From Pseudomonas frederiksbergensis (lineage in GTDB: Bacteria; Pseudomonadota; Gammaproteobacteria; Pseudomonadales; Pseudomonadaceae), in contig NZ_JQGJ02000002.1 of NCBI RefSeq assembly GCF_000802155.2, positions 310,001 through 374,000 on the forward strand: a DNA stretch of 64,000 nt. The letters run 5' to 3'. The notes beneath the pieces are model-generated. The model was not told the origin of the DNA. It saw nothing but the letters and a program-made list of their open reading frames with translations, and did no database searches. The first letter of the stretch is position 1. Each line of letters starts with the position of its first letter. Below, one piece after another: positions 37,213-45,879 of this stretch. The position numbers were made by a program, and so were the translations under genes.

Positions 37213-38631
37213 TCATGACTGTTCGAGCCTCAGAGCGTCGGCCAATGCGCAAAACGCAGCGTCTGGGTCGCTCACCCCGTTGAATGCATGGGTCAAGCGC
37301 AGATTCTGCCCATACAGCCCCTGGATGCTGAACAGCTCCCCTGGGGCAATGACAATGCGCCTGGCGAGCAATCGCTGGAAAACCCCACGCATATCCGCTT
37401 GTCGCAATGACCGCGCCCACACCGTTGCGCCCCCCTCGGGCTCGACCCATTGCAGACAGTCCCCCAGCCGATCGCGCATCAGTTGTGTCGTCGAGGCGGC
37501 GCTCTCGCGCAACAGGCGCCGCAACACCAGCAGGTGTTGGTCTATGCGACCGTTTCCATACAAGCGAGCGATCGCTTTCTGGCGGATCGGTGACAGACGA
37601 AACGCTCGCAGCAGAAAATATCGCTGTAGCTTCAACGTCAACTGCCGTGACAACACGTAGCCGTAGGGCGCCTCGGGGCCTATGGTTTTTTCAAATGTGG
37701 AATAGACAATCAGCCGGTCTGGGTCGAGCAATTCCCGCAAGGGCGTATTGCCTGGCTCGAATGCAAGATCGGTATAACTGTCGTTTTCCAATACCCAGCA
37801 GCCGCGCAGGTCAAGCAGATGGGCTATGGCCTGGCGGTTGGCTTCACTTTTCAACGTGCCCATGGGCATGTTCAGGACTGAAGAAAGCACCACCAGTCGG
37901 ACGGTTTCGGTCGCCAGCAGTCGTTCCAACTGGTCGATATCGACGTCGCCGCCCACCAGCAGCGGAAGCTCGATGACCTTGATGTCAGCCGCTTGCAGCA
38001 AACGCAGCACCGTCCAGTCACAGGGCGATTCGACAAGGACCGTATCACCCTTGAGGGCCAACACCGCAATCAGGATTTCCAGGACCCCGCGCAGATCAGC
38101 GCCAATGTAGACATCATCGGCATTCCAGCACCGGGCCGGCGATGAGGTATAGCGCGCCGCCAGCGCCATGCGCAACTCCTGTTCCCCCCAGGGTTGCGAC
38201 GGCATTTGCGACGTGCGCGGATACTGGCGCAGCAACTCGCGCTCAAGCAATAGAAGTGGACTGTCCAGTGACTGCAACGATGCCGGCTCATCGGCGCTGA
38301 GCACCAGCATGCCTGGCCGGCGCGCGTTGACGTACAAGGTTTCGAGCAAGTCGTCTCCGTCGCCCAGGGCGGTCACGCAAGGCACTGGCAAGGCGTAATA
38401 GCCGGATTTGGCAACCGAATAGACCCTGCCCTCCTTTTCCAGCAAGGAATAGGCGTACTGAATAGTGGAAATGGACACGTTCAGTCGCTCAGCCAACTGG
38501 CGCAACGACGGCAACCGTACACGGGGATCAGCGCCCAGCTCATTGATCAGGTTTGTCAGGTATCGATAGACCGCCTGGTAGGCGAAATCGGTTTCACGAC
38601 TTCCCTTCATAATGCGAGACCAGCGAAACAT
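37213..38631 (-). CDS. MocR-type GntR regulator with aminotransferase domain
   Basis: A 472-residue protein: an N-terminal GntR winged helix (about 15-80; RLPSLRQLAERLNVSISTIQ is the recognition region) joined to a fold-type I aminotransferase-like domain (about 115-465). In the latter, ENDSYTDL and STFEKTIGPEAPYGYVLS are cofactor motifs, the lysine of FEKTIG being in the place of the Schiff-base lysine. MocR regulators bind pyridoxal phosphate or an amino-compound adduct and control neighbouring metabolic genes. Here the neighbour is an unrecognised 497-residue protein on the same strand, 54 bases upstream. The start at 38631 is tentative. Confidence 0.88.
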   Translation of the reverse strand: MFRWSRIMKGSRETDFAYQAVYRYLTNLINELGADPRVRLPSLRQLAERLNVSISTIQYAYSLLEKEGRVYSVAKSGYYALPVPCVTALGDGDDLLETLYVNARRPGMLVLSADEPASLQSLDSPLLLLERELLRQYPRTSQMPSQPWGEQELRMALAARYTSSPARCWNADDVYIGADLRGVLEILIAVLALKGDTVLVESPCDWTVLRLLQAADIKVIELPLLVGGDVDIDQLERLLATETVRLVVLSSVLNMPMGTLKSEANRQAIAHLLDLRGCWVLENDSYTDLAFEPGNTPLRELLDPDRLIVYSTFEKTIGPEAPYGYVLSRQLTLKLQRYFLLRAFRLSPIRQKAIARLYGNGRIDQHLLVLRRLLRESAASTTQLMRDRLGDCLQWVEPEGGATVWARSLRQADMRGVFQRLLARRIVIAPGELFSIQGLYGQNLRLTHAFNGVSDPDAAFCALADALRLEQS

Positions 38632-38685
38632 GCCTTTACCGGCCGTGCCGGGACGGTGGAAACGAAATCCCTCAAACCTGGCTCC

Positions 38686-40179
38686 TCAGCGTCGCGCCGA
38701 GCGTTCGCACAGCTCGTCGACGTCCTGCCCGTCCTCGTCCTGATCGAAAATCCCGACAGTCGAATGGCGAACGGCCGCCGACACAGTTTCCTGCTCGGTA
38801 CAGGCGATGGGGGTCCGGTACAACGTGCGAAGCATGGGAACCGACAACCCGCTCACTTCCGTCATCCATTGCTCCACCTGGTCACCTCCGGTGCCACCCT
38901 GCAACGCCTTGTGCAGCTCGGGCATCCCCACCAGCATGCCGGGATGACAGCAGCGCAGGTAGTGCTCCAGGCCCACGCCGCTATCAACAAAGGGCGCGTA
39001 CAACATGCACACCAGTTGCGTTTCGTTGATCCCCAGGACTTCACTCACTTCGGCGGCGGCCTGGGCGCGACGCTCGGGTATGGCCGAAGGTGAACCGAAC
39101 AACTCCTGTACCTGCTGGCAGACATGCATCGGCATTTGCTTGCGATGCATGATCATGACCGTGCGCTGGACATAGTCGCCATAGCCGGTCTCGTAGCTAC
39201 GCCCTTGCAGGTAACACGCCTGCAGGCCGTACAGATGGGCCGACAGATATGGGCTGAGGTACTCGTGTTCGAGCGTCGGCGCGACGAGCGCATCGGGGCG
39301 CACCCTTAGAAACTCGCTGAACAAAGCCCAGTTGCTTTCTTCGAGCCGTTCGCCCATCAAGTCGTCGATGCTGACGTGCCCTATTCGCCGACAAGCCTCG
39401 AAATGCCCTTCGGGCCGCCATGGCCCCAGGCAATCCTGCCCATAGAAGCGCCGGAACAGCTCACCACCCAGATTATCGAGCTGTGCGAGGAGTCCATCGA
39501 AACCACTGCTCGGATCAACGACCTGGCCGATCTTTCGGGCGACGCGATGAAGCCCCGTCATGAACTGCCTTTGCTGGCGTACCGTATCGCTGGTGACCCA
39601 AGAGTCGACGCCCGCCTCCCAACGCGCCATGTTCCTGTAGAACTCCGCCATCGCCAGGTAACCGTCGTCGCCCAACCCCAGGAGGCTGTCAGCCGAGCGC
39701 AGGTGTCCGAACATCAGCAGGTCCACTCGATTGGCCGCGCGTCCTGCAGCCGATAGCGGTTTCCTGTGATTGAATGGCAGCACCTCACGATTGTCCGCCA
39801 TCAACAGCTCGACCCGGGAATCGTCATAGACGAACAGCGCGCTGTAGCAGCGATGGATGTTTTCCAGGGTAGCTTGCGAAGTCTCCCCTATTCGCGGGGT
39901 GACAATGCGCAGGTTGAACGTAGCCGGGTGCCGCCCAGCGATGCTCAACTGCGCCGCCCGAAGGGCCGTGAGGACATAGAAGCCTTCCCGGCTGCCGTTC
40001 TGGACCATCAGCACGCGATAGTCGCCAATTCGGTCAATGCCGCCGGCGGCCACGATCAAACGCTGGATCAAAAGCTGCAACGCGGTGCGTTCCGCGCGGG
40101 AATAGAAGTCCAGCAAGCGTTGCAATATCTGTTGATATACGTAAGTCATCGCCTGCTCATGAATTGCACTCATAACCAT
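38686..40179 (-). CDS. Unknown 497-residue protein next to MocR regulator
   Basis: I do not recognise this protein. It is full length, hydrophilic, has no signal peptide or membrane span, and is mixed alpha/beta by appearance. An N-terminal helical region (1-45) is followed by an alpha/beta stretch with GDYRVLMVQNGSREGFYVL and LRIVTPRIGETSQATLENIH; the rest is helix-rich with several conserved-looking histidines and cysteines (FRRFYGQDCLG, HVCQQVQELFG, LRCCHPG). The tail is acidic (DQDEDGQDVDE). It lies 54 bases upstream of the MocR gene on the same strand and is preceded by an AT-rich spacer. Starts at 40179 or 40173 are equally likely (AGG upstream). It may be the gene controlled by the MocR protein. 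Confidence 0.7.
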   Translation of the reverse strand: MVMSAIHEQAMTYVYQQILQRLLDFYSRAERTALQLLIQRLIVAAGGIDRIGDYRVLMVQNGSREGFYVLTALRAAQLSIAGRHPATFNLRIVTPRIGETSQATLENIHRCYSALFVYDDSRVELLMADNREVLPFNHRKPLSAAGRAANRVDLLMFGHLRSADSLLGLGDDGYLAMAEFYRNMARWEAGVDSWVTSDTVRQQRQFMTGLHRVARKIGQVVDPSSGFDGLLAQLDNLGGELFRRFYGQDCLGPWRPEGHFEACRRIGHVSIDDLMGERLEESNWALFSEFLRVRPDALVAPTLEHEYLSPYLSAHLYGLQACYLQGRSYETGYGDYVQRTVMIMHRKQMPMHVCQQVQELFGSPSAIPERRAQAAAEVSEVLGINETQLVCMLYAPFVDSGVGLEHYLRCCHPGMLVGMPELHKALQGGTGGDQVEQWMTEVSGLSVPMLRTLYRTPIACTEQETVSAAVRHSTVGIFDQDEDGQDVDELCERSARR

Positions 40180-40836
40180 TTACCTGGAAATATCGATTGT
40201 CGGCGTGATTGCACGACGGGCCTGCCGAGATGGATGAATTTGTTATTGCAAACAGTATTAGCTGCAAGTTTAATTCTTGCCTCTAGTAATTATTTGATAC
40301 ATATGCAAGAGTCATCCTACCTGTCCAACAAGTCTCTCCCAAGGCCCTTATTTCATTGGGGAAAACTGAATAAACGGCGCGTCCTAGGAGATTTCTTACA
40401 GCGTCCCACAGACAATTAATACAGAAAATCAGGAACGGCCCTATCCATATTTCGTCGTTGACTCTGCCCGATCTCTTCTGATGCCCACGAATAGAATTAG
40501 AGCAAGCAAGGACGACTTGAAACTGCACTTGGGGGTGTGACCCGACTGAAAGCCTGTATCGCGTCATGACTTCTTCCTTGAGACTGAAACAAGCGTCAAT
40601 TATCAAGACTTAAATAATGATTAGAAGATACAGATTGACAGCAAAAACCAGTTCAGTTGGTTTTGCCGATCGCTTATGTCAGGAAACAGAGGGCGGCCGG
40701 CTTGAGGCTGCGGGCCAAGGCGTCATTCGCCAGGCGACCGCGAGCGGCGAACAGGACAGGCAGGAGCAAAGAATGGCCGGTTTGGCCGCAGACCGCGCAA
40801 GAGCCGTTAACAATGACTCTTGCGCAAAGGGATGGA
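40180..40836. other. AT-rich gene-poor stretch
   Basis: A 657-base region with no gene I can support. Its left two-thirds (to about 40640) is clearly richer in A and T than the neighbours. It contains open frames of up to 107 codons on the minus strand (40283-40606, with an internal ATG at 40564 preceded by a weak GGAAG), but the product has no recognisable features. The region probably holds the promoter of the 497-residue protein gene, and perhaps decayed sequence. Confidence 0.5.
40795..40825. terminator. Hairpin downstream of oxidoreductase gene
   Basis: GCGCAAGAG and CTCTTGCGC form a perfect 9-base stem with a 13-base loop, 11 bases past the stop of the oxidoreductase gene. No T run follows, so terminator function is likely but unproven. 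Confidence 0.5.
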
Positions 40837-41862
40837 TCAAGCAGGATCGACTACCTGAAGGGCAACACGTTCACGGCAAGGGCACTCGCCCATGTAACGG
40901 TGAGCCTCGACGAACTCGGAGAACGGGAAAACCCGGGTCTTGAGCGGCAGCAGCACCCGATCGGCGGTAAGCTGATTGATATCGCGCAATGCGCGCTGCA
41001 AGGCTACCTGGTCCTGGACAATCCCCAGCTCCGGCTTACCGGTGAAATTGCCGATGCAGTGCACAAAGAACTGAATATTCTTCTGGAAGGCCGCGCACGC
41101 GGGAAATGGCGTCTGGTTGCCACCTTGCAAGCCATACAGCACCAGGCTGCCCCGCGGTGCCAGCACATCACCCAGCAGCGACATCTGTGGACCGCCAAGA
41201 CCGTCGAACACCACGTCGACGCCACGGTTGTCCGTCAGCTTGTTGATTTGCATCAGCAAGTCCTGTTCTTCGGTGACGATCACCTTTTCAGCACCGAGCG
41301 ATACCAGGTATTCACGCTCATCCGCTGTTTTGGTCGCCGCGATCACCCTGACACCCAAAGCCTTGCCCAACTGCACGAATGATGGGCCGGCGCAATGGCT
41401 GGCGTCGGTGACCAGGGCAAATTGCCCAGGCTTGACCCGCGCCAGGTCCATGTAGGCGAAATAGGCGATCAACAGCGGCGTGTAGTGCACGGCGGCCTCG
41501 ATCGGGCTGAGCACGTCGGGATAGCGGGTCAGCGCGGTGCGTGGCAGCACGATGACCTCGCCATACACCGGATAATCGTTCGGGCTCTCTGCGGGGAAGC
41601 TGGCGACCTTGTCACCCACCGCCAGATCGTCGACCCCGTCGCCGACGGCGGTGACCACGCCGGCCATTTCATGGCCAAGCCCTGACGGCAGGCGCGCCTG
41701 GGACGACGCCAGGTTCTGGCGCCACAGGGTGTCATACCAACTGATGCCGATCGCTTCAACGCGGACCTGCACCTCTCCCGGCGCAGGAACAGCCGCCGCA
41801 TGCTCTTCGCATTTGAGCACCTCGGCACCGCCAAACTTGTGAAAACGGATCGTGCGGGACAT
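40837..41862 (-). CDS. Zinc-independent alcohol dehydrogenase / quinone oxidoreductase (MDR family)
   Basis: A 341-residue medium-chain dehydrogenase/reductase. SGLGHEMAGVVTAVGDGV and the Rossmann region VTDASHCAGPSFVQLGKALG are present, while the cysteines that bind zinc in true alcohol dehydrogenases are missing, so it belongs with the NADPH:quinone reductase group. The glycine-rich loop reads TDASHCAG rather than the more usual AAAGGVG. GAGG lies six bases before the start at 41862. It is divergent from a LysR gene (258 bases between starts), which probably controls it. It may reduce quinones or enones. Confidence 0.87.
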   Translation of the reverse strand: MSRTIRFHKFGGAEVLKCEEHAAAVPAPGEVQVRVEAIGISWYDTLWRQNLASSQARLPSGLGHEMAGVVTAVGDGVDDLAVGDKVASFPAESPNDYPVYGEVIVLPRTALTRYPDVLSPIEAAVHYTPLLIAYFAYMDLARVKPGQFALVTDASHCAGPSFVQLGKALGVRVIAATKTADEREYLVSLGAEKVIVTEEQDLLMQINKLTDNRGVDVVFDGLGGPQMSLLGDVLAPRGSLVLYGLQGGNQTPFPACAAFQKNIQFFVHCIGNFTGKPELGIVQDQVALQRALRDINQLTADRVLLPLKTRVFPFSEFVEAHRYMGECPCRERVALQVVDPA

Positions 41863-41933
41863 CGCAAACCTCGTCAAAGTAACCTCTAATGCCATGAACT
41901 CTATCCGGGCTTTGTACCCAAGACCATCAGTGG

Positions 41934-41943
41934 CTATTAATAG
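41934..41943. promoter_or_regulatory. Palindromic LysR-type site
   Basis: CTATTAATAG is a perfect 10-base palindrome in the spacer between the divergent oxidoreductase and LysR genes, 71 bases upstream of the oxidoreductase start. This fits the T-N11-A-type recognition sites of LysR regulators; it is a candidate only. Confidence 0.4.
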
Positions 41944-42120
41944 TCGACATGCCTGTCATTGATTCCGCAGCAAGAATACCGAACCACTCCTGTAGGACTC
42001 ATCCCCAAGAAAATGCATTTATCCGATGCAGAGCACCAGCCTTTCCCCGTAAGATTCATGCCGGCCATTGTTCTCATATGGCCGTCCACGTCAAGCTTGC
42101 CGAATCTGCCAGGACCCCAG

Positions 42121-43035
42121 ATGAATCGTAATGACCTGCGTCGTGTCGACCTGAACCTGTTGATCGTGTTCGAAACATTGATGCATGAACGCAGTGTGAC
42201 CCGCGCCGCCGAGAAATTGTTCCTCGGCCAGCCGGCCATCAGTGCCGCGCTGTCACGCCTGCGCAGCCTGTTCGACGACCCCTTGTTCGTCCGCACCGGG
42301 CGCAGCATGGAGCCAACGGCCCGCGCCGTGGAAATCTTCGCCCTGCTCTCTCCGGCCCTGGATTCGATCTCCACGGCAGTCAGCCGGGCGGCAGAATTCG
42401 ACCCCGCCACCAGCACCTCGGTGTTTCGCATCGGCCTGTCGGACGACGCCGAGTTCGCCCTGCTGCCCATGCTGCTCAAGCGCCTGCGGGCCGAAGCGCC
42501 GGGCATCGTGCTGGTGGTGCGCCGGGTCAATTACATCCTGATGCCGGGCTTGCTGGCCTCCGGTGAAATCTCCATCGGCGTCAGCTACACCGAAGACCTA
42601 CCGGCCAACGCCAAGCGCAAGGTCTTGCGGCGAAGCATGCCCAAGGTGCTGCGAGCCGACACCGCGCCGGGAAAACTGACCGTGGACGAATTCTGCGCGC
42701 GTCCCCATGCCCTGGTGTCCTTTGCCGGGGACCTGAGTGGGTTTATCGACGAAGAGCTGGAAAAACTCGACCGCAAGCGTCATGTGGTGCTGGCGGTGCC
42801 ACAATTCAACGGATTGAGTACGCTGTTAGCCGGCACCGATATCATCGCCATCGTGCCCGACTACACCGCCGACGCCCTGACCGCCGCCGGCGGCGTACGC
42901 GCCGAAGACCCACCCATACCGGTGCGCAGCTTCGAACTGCACATGGCCTGGCGTGGCTCTCAGGACAACGACCCTGGAGAGCGATGGTTGCGGTCGCGGA
43001 TTCAGATGTTCTTTGGGGACCCCGATAGCCTGTAA
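42121..43035 (+). CDS. LysR-family regulator
   Basis: A 304-residue LysR regulator starting NRNDLRRVDLNLLIVFETLM, with AAEKLFLGQPAISAALSRLR as recognition helix and the common DPLFVRTGRSMEPT turn at the end of the DNA-binding part. The effector domain follows (FRIGLSDDAEFALLPMLL). The frame is open back to 41959, but that part has no similarity; the start at 42121 is the family start. It is divergent from the quinone oxidoreductase gene. Its stop is 153 bases before the integrase start, and this spacer may carry an attachment site. Confidence 0.9.
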   Translation: MNRNDLRRVDLNLLIVFETLMHERSVTRAAEKLFLGQPAISAALSRLRSLFDDPLFVRTGRSMEPTARAVEIFALLSPALDSISTAVSRAAEFDPATSTSVFRIGLSDDAEFALLPMLLKRLRAEAPGIVLVVRRVNYILMPGLLASGEISIGVSYTEDLPANAKRKVLRRSMPKVLRADTAPGKLTVDEFCARPHALVSFAGDLSGFIDEELEKLDRKRHVVLAVPQFNGLSTLLAGTDIIAIVPDYTADALTAAGGVRAEDPPIPVRSFELHMAWRGSQDNDPGERWLRSRIQMFFGDPDSL

Positions 43036-43135
43036 TGGAATTCCACTAAATTCCATAAAACTGTTTTATAACAACAAGTTATTGGTTACTTAAGTCCATA
43101 GCCGTCTGTCTAAATCCAATGGATTCCACGACTCA

Positions 43136-43197
43136 TGGGGGCATAATTGGGGGCAAATTTCGGTTCCTTAAAAAGGATGCCCCCACCGATGCCCCCA
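43136..43197. promoter_or_regulatory. Symmetric TGGGGGCA array at the integrase gene start
   Basis: TGGGGGCA occurs at 43136 and 43148, and its inverse TGCCCCCA at 43178 and 43190. Both pairs have the same 12-base step and the whole array has perfect two-fold symmetry about 43166-43167. The right half overlaps the first codons of the integrase. It may be a set of arm-type integrase sites or an autoregulatory operator. Confidence 0.65.
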
Positions 43198-44457
43198 GAT
43201 AATGCGGTTGTTTTCAAACGAAAACTCAGCGATGCCTTGATCCGCTCACTGACCGAACCTGGCAAACACGCCGATGGCGAAGTTCCTGGCCTCTACTTGG
43301 AGGTGAGGGCGTCGAGTAAGGTCGGCAAATCCCCTTCCAAGGTTTGGCGATTGAAGTATCGGCTGCATGGGAAGGAAAACCGCTTCTCCATCGGTGCTTA
43401 CCCCGACATTAGCCTCAAGGAGGCACGCGACATTGCCCGCGGCGCACGCCGCGACGTGGCTAACCACACCGCTCCGCTCAAGGCCAAGACCGCCAAGATC
43501 GAGGCACAGTTGCTCAATGAAGAGCGCACTTTCGCTTACGTGGCCGAGCAATGGTTGGCATTCAAGTCTGCCGAACTGGTGACAAAATCCATCTCGGGCT
43601 TTACCGGAGCGCTGAACAACCACATCTTGCCCGCCATTGGCAAAAAACCGATCAGCGAGATCAAGTTGGAGCACATCACTACGATCATCACTGAGTTGCG
43701 CCGCCAGCGCACCATGGCCATGGCCCGGCGCGTGCGCACCATCATACGTGCCGTTCTGGGCTTTGCCGAAGGTCGCGGCTGGGTGGAGCGCAACGTGGCA
43801 CTCAGCAACATTGAGGAGTTGAAGATTCGCCACATCGTGACCAGCAACCCTGCGATCGAAAGGCCATCCGACTTGGGCAGGTTTCTTCTACGCCTTGATG
43901 ACTGCAACGACGGCAGCGTTGCCACCGCAATGCGCCTGCTGGTCATGTTGCCGGTCCGCCCAGGCGAACTGGTGCAGATGCGCTGGGAAGACGTCGACTT
44001 GGTGGGCGCCGATTGGCGTTATGTGGTGAGCAAGACCAAGCATCTGGACAAGAGCAAACACATCGTGCCGTTGCCTGAACAAGCCTTGGTTCTGTTACGC
44101 GAGCTACATAAAACCCGCGTGGTGGATGAAGAAGGCAAAGGCTGGGTGTTCGTCTCGCCGGTCTATCCGGGACGTCCCATAAACCCGACCTCCATGCTCA
44201 AGTCCTTTCAGCGTATTTGGCCGGAGTACAACATCACTGCTCACGGCTTTCGCGCGACCTACCGGACCATAGCCCACGAGCATTTGGGTATAGATCCTAT
44301 CGTGCTTGAACTGTCTTTATCTCACCGAATGCCGGGTGCGCTCGGGGCAGTGTATGCAAGGGCTCAATTGCTGGCGCAACGCCGAGAGGCTGCCCAACAA
44401 TGGGCAAACTACCTAGATCAGTTGCGTCAAAACGCGGCGCGAATAACCACAGATTGA
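43189..44457 (+). CDS. P4-type tyrosine integrase
   Basis: A 422-residue site-specific recombinase. The N-terminal 95 residues are the arm-DNA-binding domain (VFKRKLSDALIRSLTEPGKHADG..., FSIGAYPDISLKEAR), followed by a core-binding domain and the catalytic domain. The catalytic residues are present: Arg257 in LPVRPGELVQMRW, His352 and Arg355 in HGFRATYRT, His379 in LSHRMPG and nucleophile Tyr389 in GAVYARAQ. It therefore looks active. ATG at 43189 has AGGA about 11 bases upstream; 43177 is possible. Such enzymes insert genomic islands, often at tRNA ends, but no tRNA is adjacent here. It sits at the left edge of the catabolic cluster. Confidence 0.9.
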   Translation: MPPDNAVVFKRKLSDALIRSLTEPGKHADGEVPGLYLEVRASSKVGKSPSKVWRLKYRLHGKENRFSIGAYPDISLKEARDIARGARRDVANHTAPLKAKTAKIEAQLLNEERTFAYVAEQWLAFKSAELVTKSISGFTGALNNHILPAIGKKPISEIKLEHITTIITELRRQRTMAMARRVRTIIRAVLGFAEGRGWVERNVALSNIEELKIRHIVTSNPAIERPSDLGRFLLRLDDCNDGSVATAMRLLVMLPVRPGELVQMRWEDVDLVGADWRYVVSKTKHLDKSKHIVPLPEQALVLLRELHKTRVVDEEGKGWVFVSPVYPGRPINPTSMLKSFQRIWPEYNITAHGFRATYRTIAHEHLGIDPIVLELSLSHRMPGALGAVYARAQLLAQRREAAQQWANYLDQLRQNAARITTD

Positions 44458-44531
44458 CGATACAGCGAATACAAATCAGGAGATTGGAGCGGGAAACGGT
44501 CTTCAAAATCGAGAGGGCTTTCCATTATGGC

Positions 44532-44657
44532 ATGGCGTCCAGTCGATCACATCGTCGGCCAGGCAGGCCGCGAACAGGAAGCCTGTGGATCGCTGCGCTC
44601 TCAGAGCGTCGAAGGGCTTACTTGCGCATCAGTCATGTCAAACAGAGGGACCATTAA
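44532..44657 (+). CDS. Possible small basic protein after integrase
   Basis: A 41-codon frame beginning ASSRSHRRPGRPRTGSLWIA, rich in arginine, between the integrase stop and the convergent MFS gene. Small basic proteins are common beside integrases, where they act as excision factors or are remnants. There is no clear ribosome site, and the frame can also be extended back into the integrase region, so I treat it as doubtful. Confidence 0.25.
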   Translation: MASSRSHRRPGRPRTGSLWIAALSERRRAYLRISHVKQRDH

Positions 44658-44667
44658 GCAAGCCGTA

Positions 44668-45876
44668 TCAATCGCGTATGCGGCCCTTCCGCCAACATAG
44701 GCAGAGCGCCACTAGAAACCCGCCTGCTGACATCAGTGCAGCACAGAGAAATATCGCAGCATAGCCAAAACCTGAGGCAACCAGGCCCATCACCGGGCCG
44801 GCGATCCCCACTGCAATATCAAAAAATATTGAAAGGGCACTGAGCGCCGAGTTACGGTTCGCGGCCGGAGTGCTCGCCAATGTCTCCACGCCTAGCCCCG
44901 GATAGACCCATGACACCCCTATCCCGGTCAACGCCCCGCCGGCAATGGCCAGCGCAGGAGACGGCGCCAGCCATATCAGCAGCATGCCCAAGGTCTGTAC
45001 AAGCAGGCACCCACCCACCACCTTGTACCCTCTGAATCGCTGCAGTATTCCCGGCGACGACAATCGGGCAACGATAAAACCTGCCCCGAAGCCACTTAGA
45101 CAGTAGGCGGCGTGATCCCAGCCCAGACTGTCGAAGTACAGTGCGACGAACGCCGTCAGCCCGCCAAACCCCACCGAACTGCAAACCAGGACCAGGCCAT
45201 TTGGCAAGACGGCGAACAGGACTCGATAAAATGCCAGACGGGCGCCTGTCACTAATGGAGCTGACCGCTTGCCCAGAGCCAAAAGCAGGAACATCAGGCC
45301 AAGCAACACGGTGCTCAACCCCACACTGGCGATACCCAACGAATTGTGCAGCAGCACACCCAGTGGCGCGCCAACAGCCGTGCCGCCGTAAGCCGCTATT
45401 CCGTTCCACGACATGACCTGTGCTGCCCGAGGGGCACCGCATAACCCGATGGCCCAGGTGCAGCAGGGCGTGGAAATCATGGCTGTGGACGCCCCCAACA
45501 CCAACCTCCCCAGCAGTAATAGTGTCAGGGTCAACCAGGGTTGGGTGTGCAGGAAAATGGCGAGCGCAGTCAGGGTGCCGCTCAACATCAAGCCACTGAA
45601 CCCACACACCACCGCGTATTTGGCACCCAGGCGATCGGCCACGCCACCAGCCAAGGGGCGGGTCAGGAGCGTCGCCAGGTACTGCGAGCTGATCACCACA
45701 CCCGCGAAAACCGAGGGCAGGCCCAGGTCATTGAGGACGTAGCCCGGCAACACAGCAAGCGGCAAGCCACTGCATACGTACGAGATAAAGTTGAAGCTGA
45801 TAATGGACAGAATCATCCAATGGCTACGGGTCGCCTTGTCGCTGCCATGGCTCAAAACACCGATATCACCCATCAT
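44668..45876 (-). CDS. MFS transporter (YfcJ-like)
   Basis: A 402-residue permease with 12 membrane spans. TRPLAGGVADRLGAKYAVV is the MFS motif A, and the first half has the GRLVLGASTAMIST pattern. The closest type appears to be the YfcJ/YhhS group of exporters or organic-acid uptake systems. It lies 3 bases after the Cache protein gene and is the last of the long minus-strand catabolic gene run, so it may import the substrate or export a product. This is inferred from position. Confidence 0.85.
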   Translation of the reverse strand: MMGDIGVLSHGSDKATRSHWMILSIISFNFISYVCSGLPLAVLPGYVLNDLGLPSVFAGVVISSQYLATLLTRPLAGGVADRLGAKYAVVCGFSGLMLSGTLTALAIFLHTQPWLTLTLLLLGRLVLGASTAMISTPCCTWAIGLCGAPRAAQVMSWNGIAAYGGTAVGAPLGVLLHNSLGIASVGLSTVLLGLMFLLLALGKRSAPLVTGARLAFYRVLFAVLPNGLVLVCSSVGFGGLTAFVALYFDSLGWDHAAYCLSGFGAGFIVARLSSPGILQRFRGYKVVGGCLLVQTLGMLLIWLAPSPALAIAGGALTGIGVSWVYPGLGVETLASTPAANRNSALSALSIFFDIAVGIAGPVMGLVASGFGYAAIFLCAALMSAGGFLVALCLCWRKGRIRD

Positions 45877-45879
45877 TGA

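Noticed and set aside
35747..37660. 637-codon plus-strand frame opposite pgm
   Set aside because: pgm on the minus strand is complete and well conserved; the opposing frame is a codon-phase artefact.
37213..38631. Stand-alone aminotransferase
   Set aside because: The N-terminal GntR winged helix shows it is a MocR-type regulator rather than a simple metabolic aminotransferase.
40283..40606. 107-codon minus-strand frame in the AT-rich spacer
   Set aside because: Weak ribosome site, no recognised features, and base composition unlike coding sequence nearby. I left it as part of the spacer description.
40617..40943. 108-codon plus-strand frame upstream of and overlapping the oxidoreductase gene end
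   Set aside because: Its second half runs antisense to the oxidoreductase gene, it includes a terminator-like hairpin, and the product is low complexity.
43080..43140. tRNA 3' end as integration target of the integrase
   Set aside because: I looked for a T-arm (GGTTCRANTCC) and acceptor end next to the integrase and found none on either strand.
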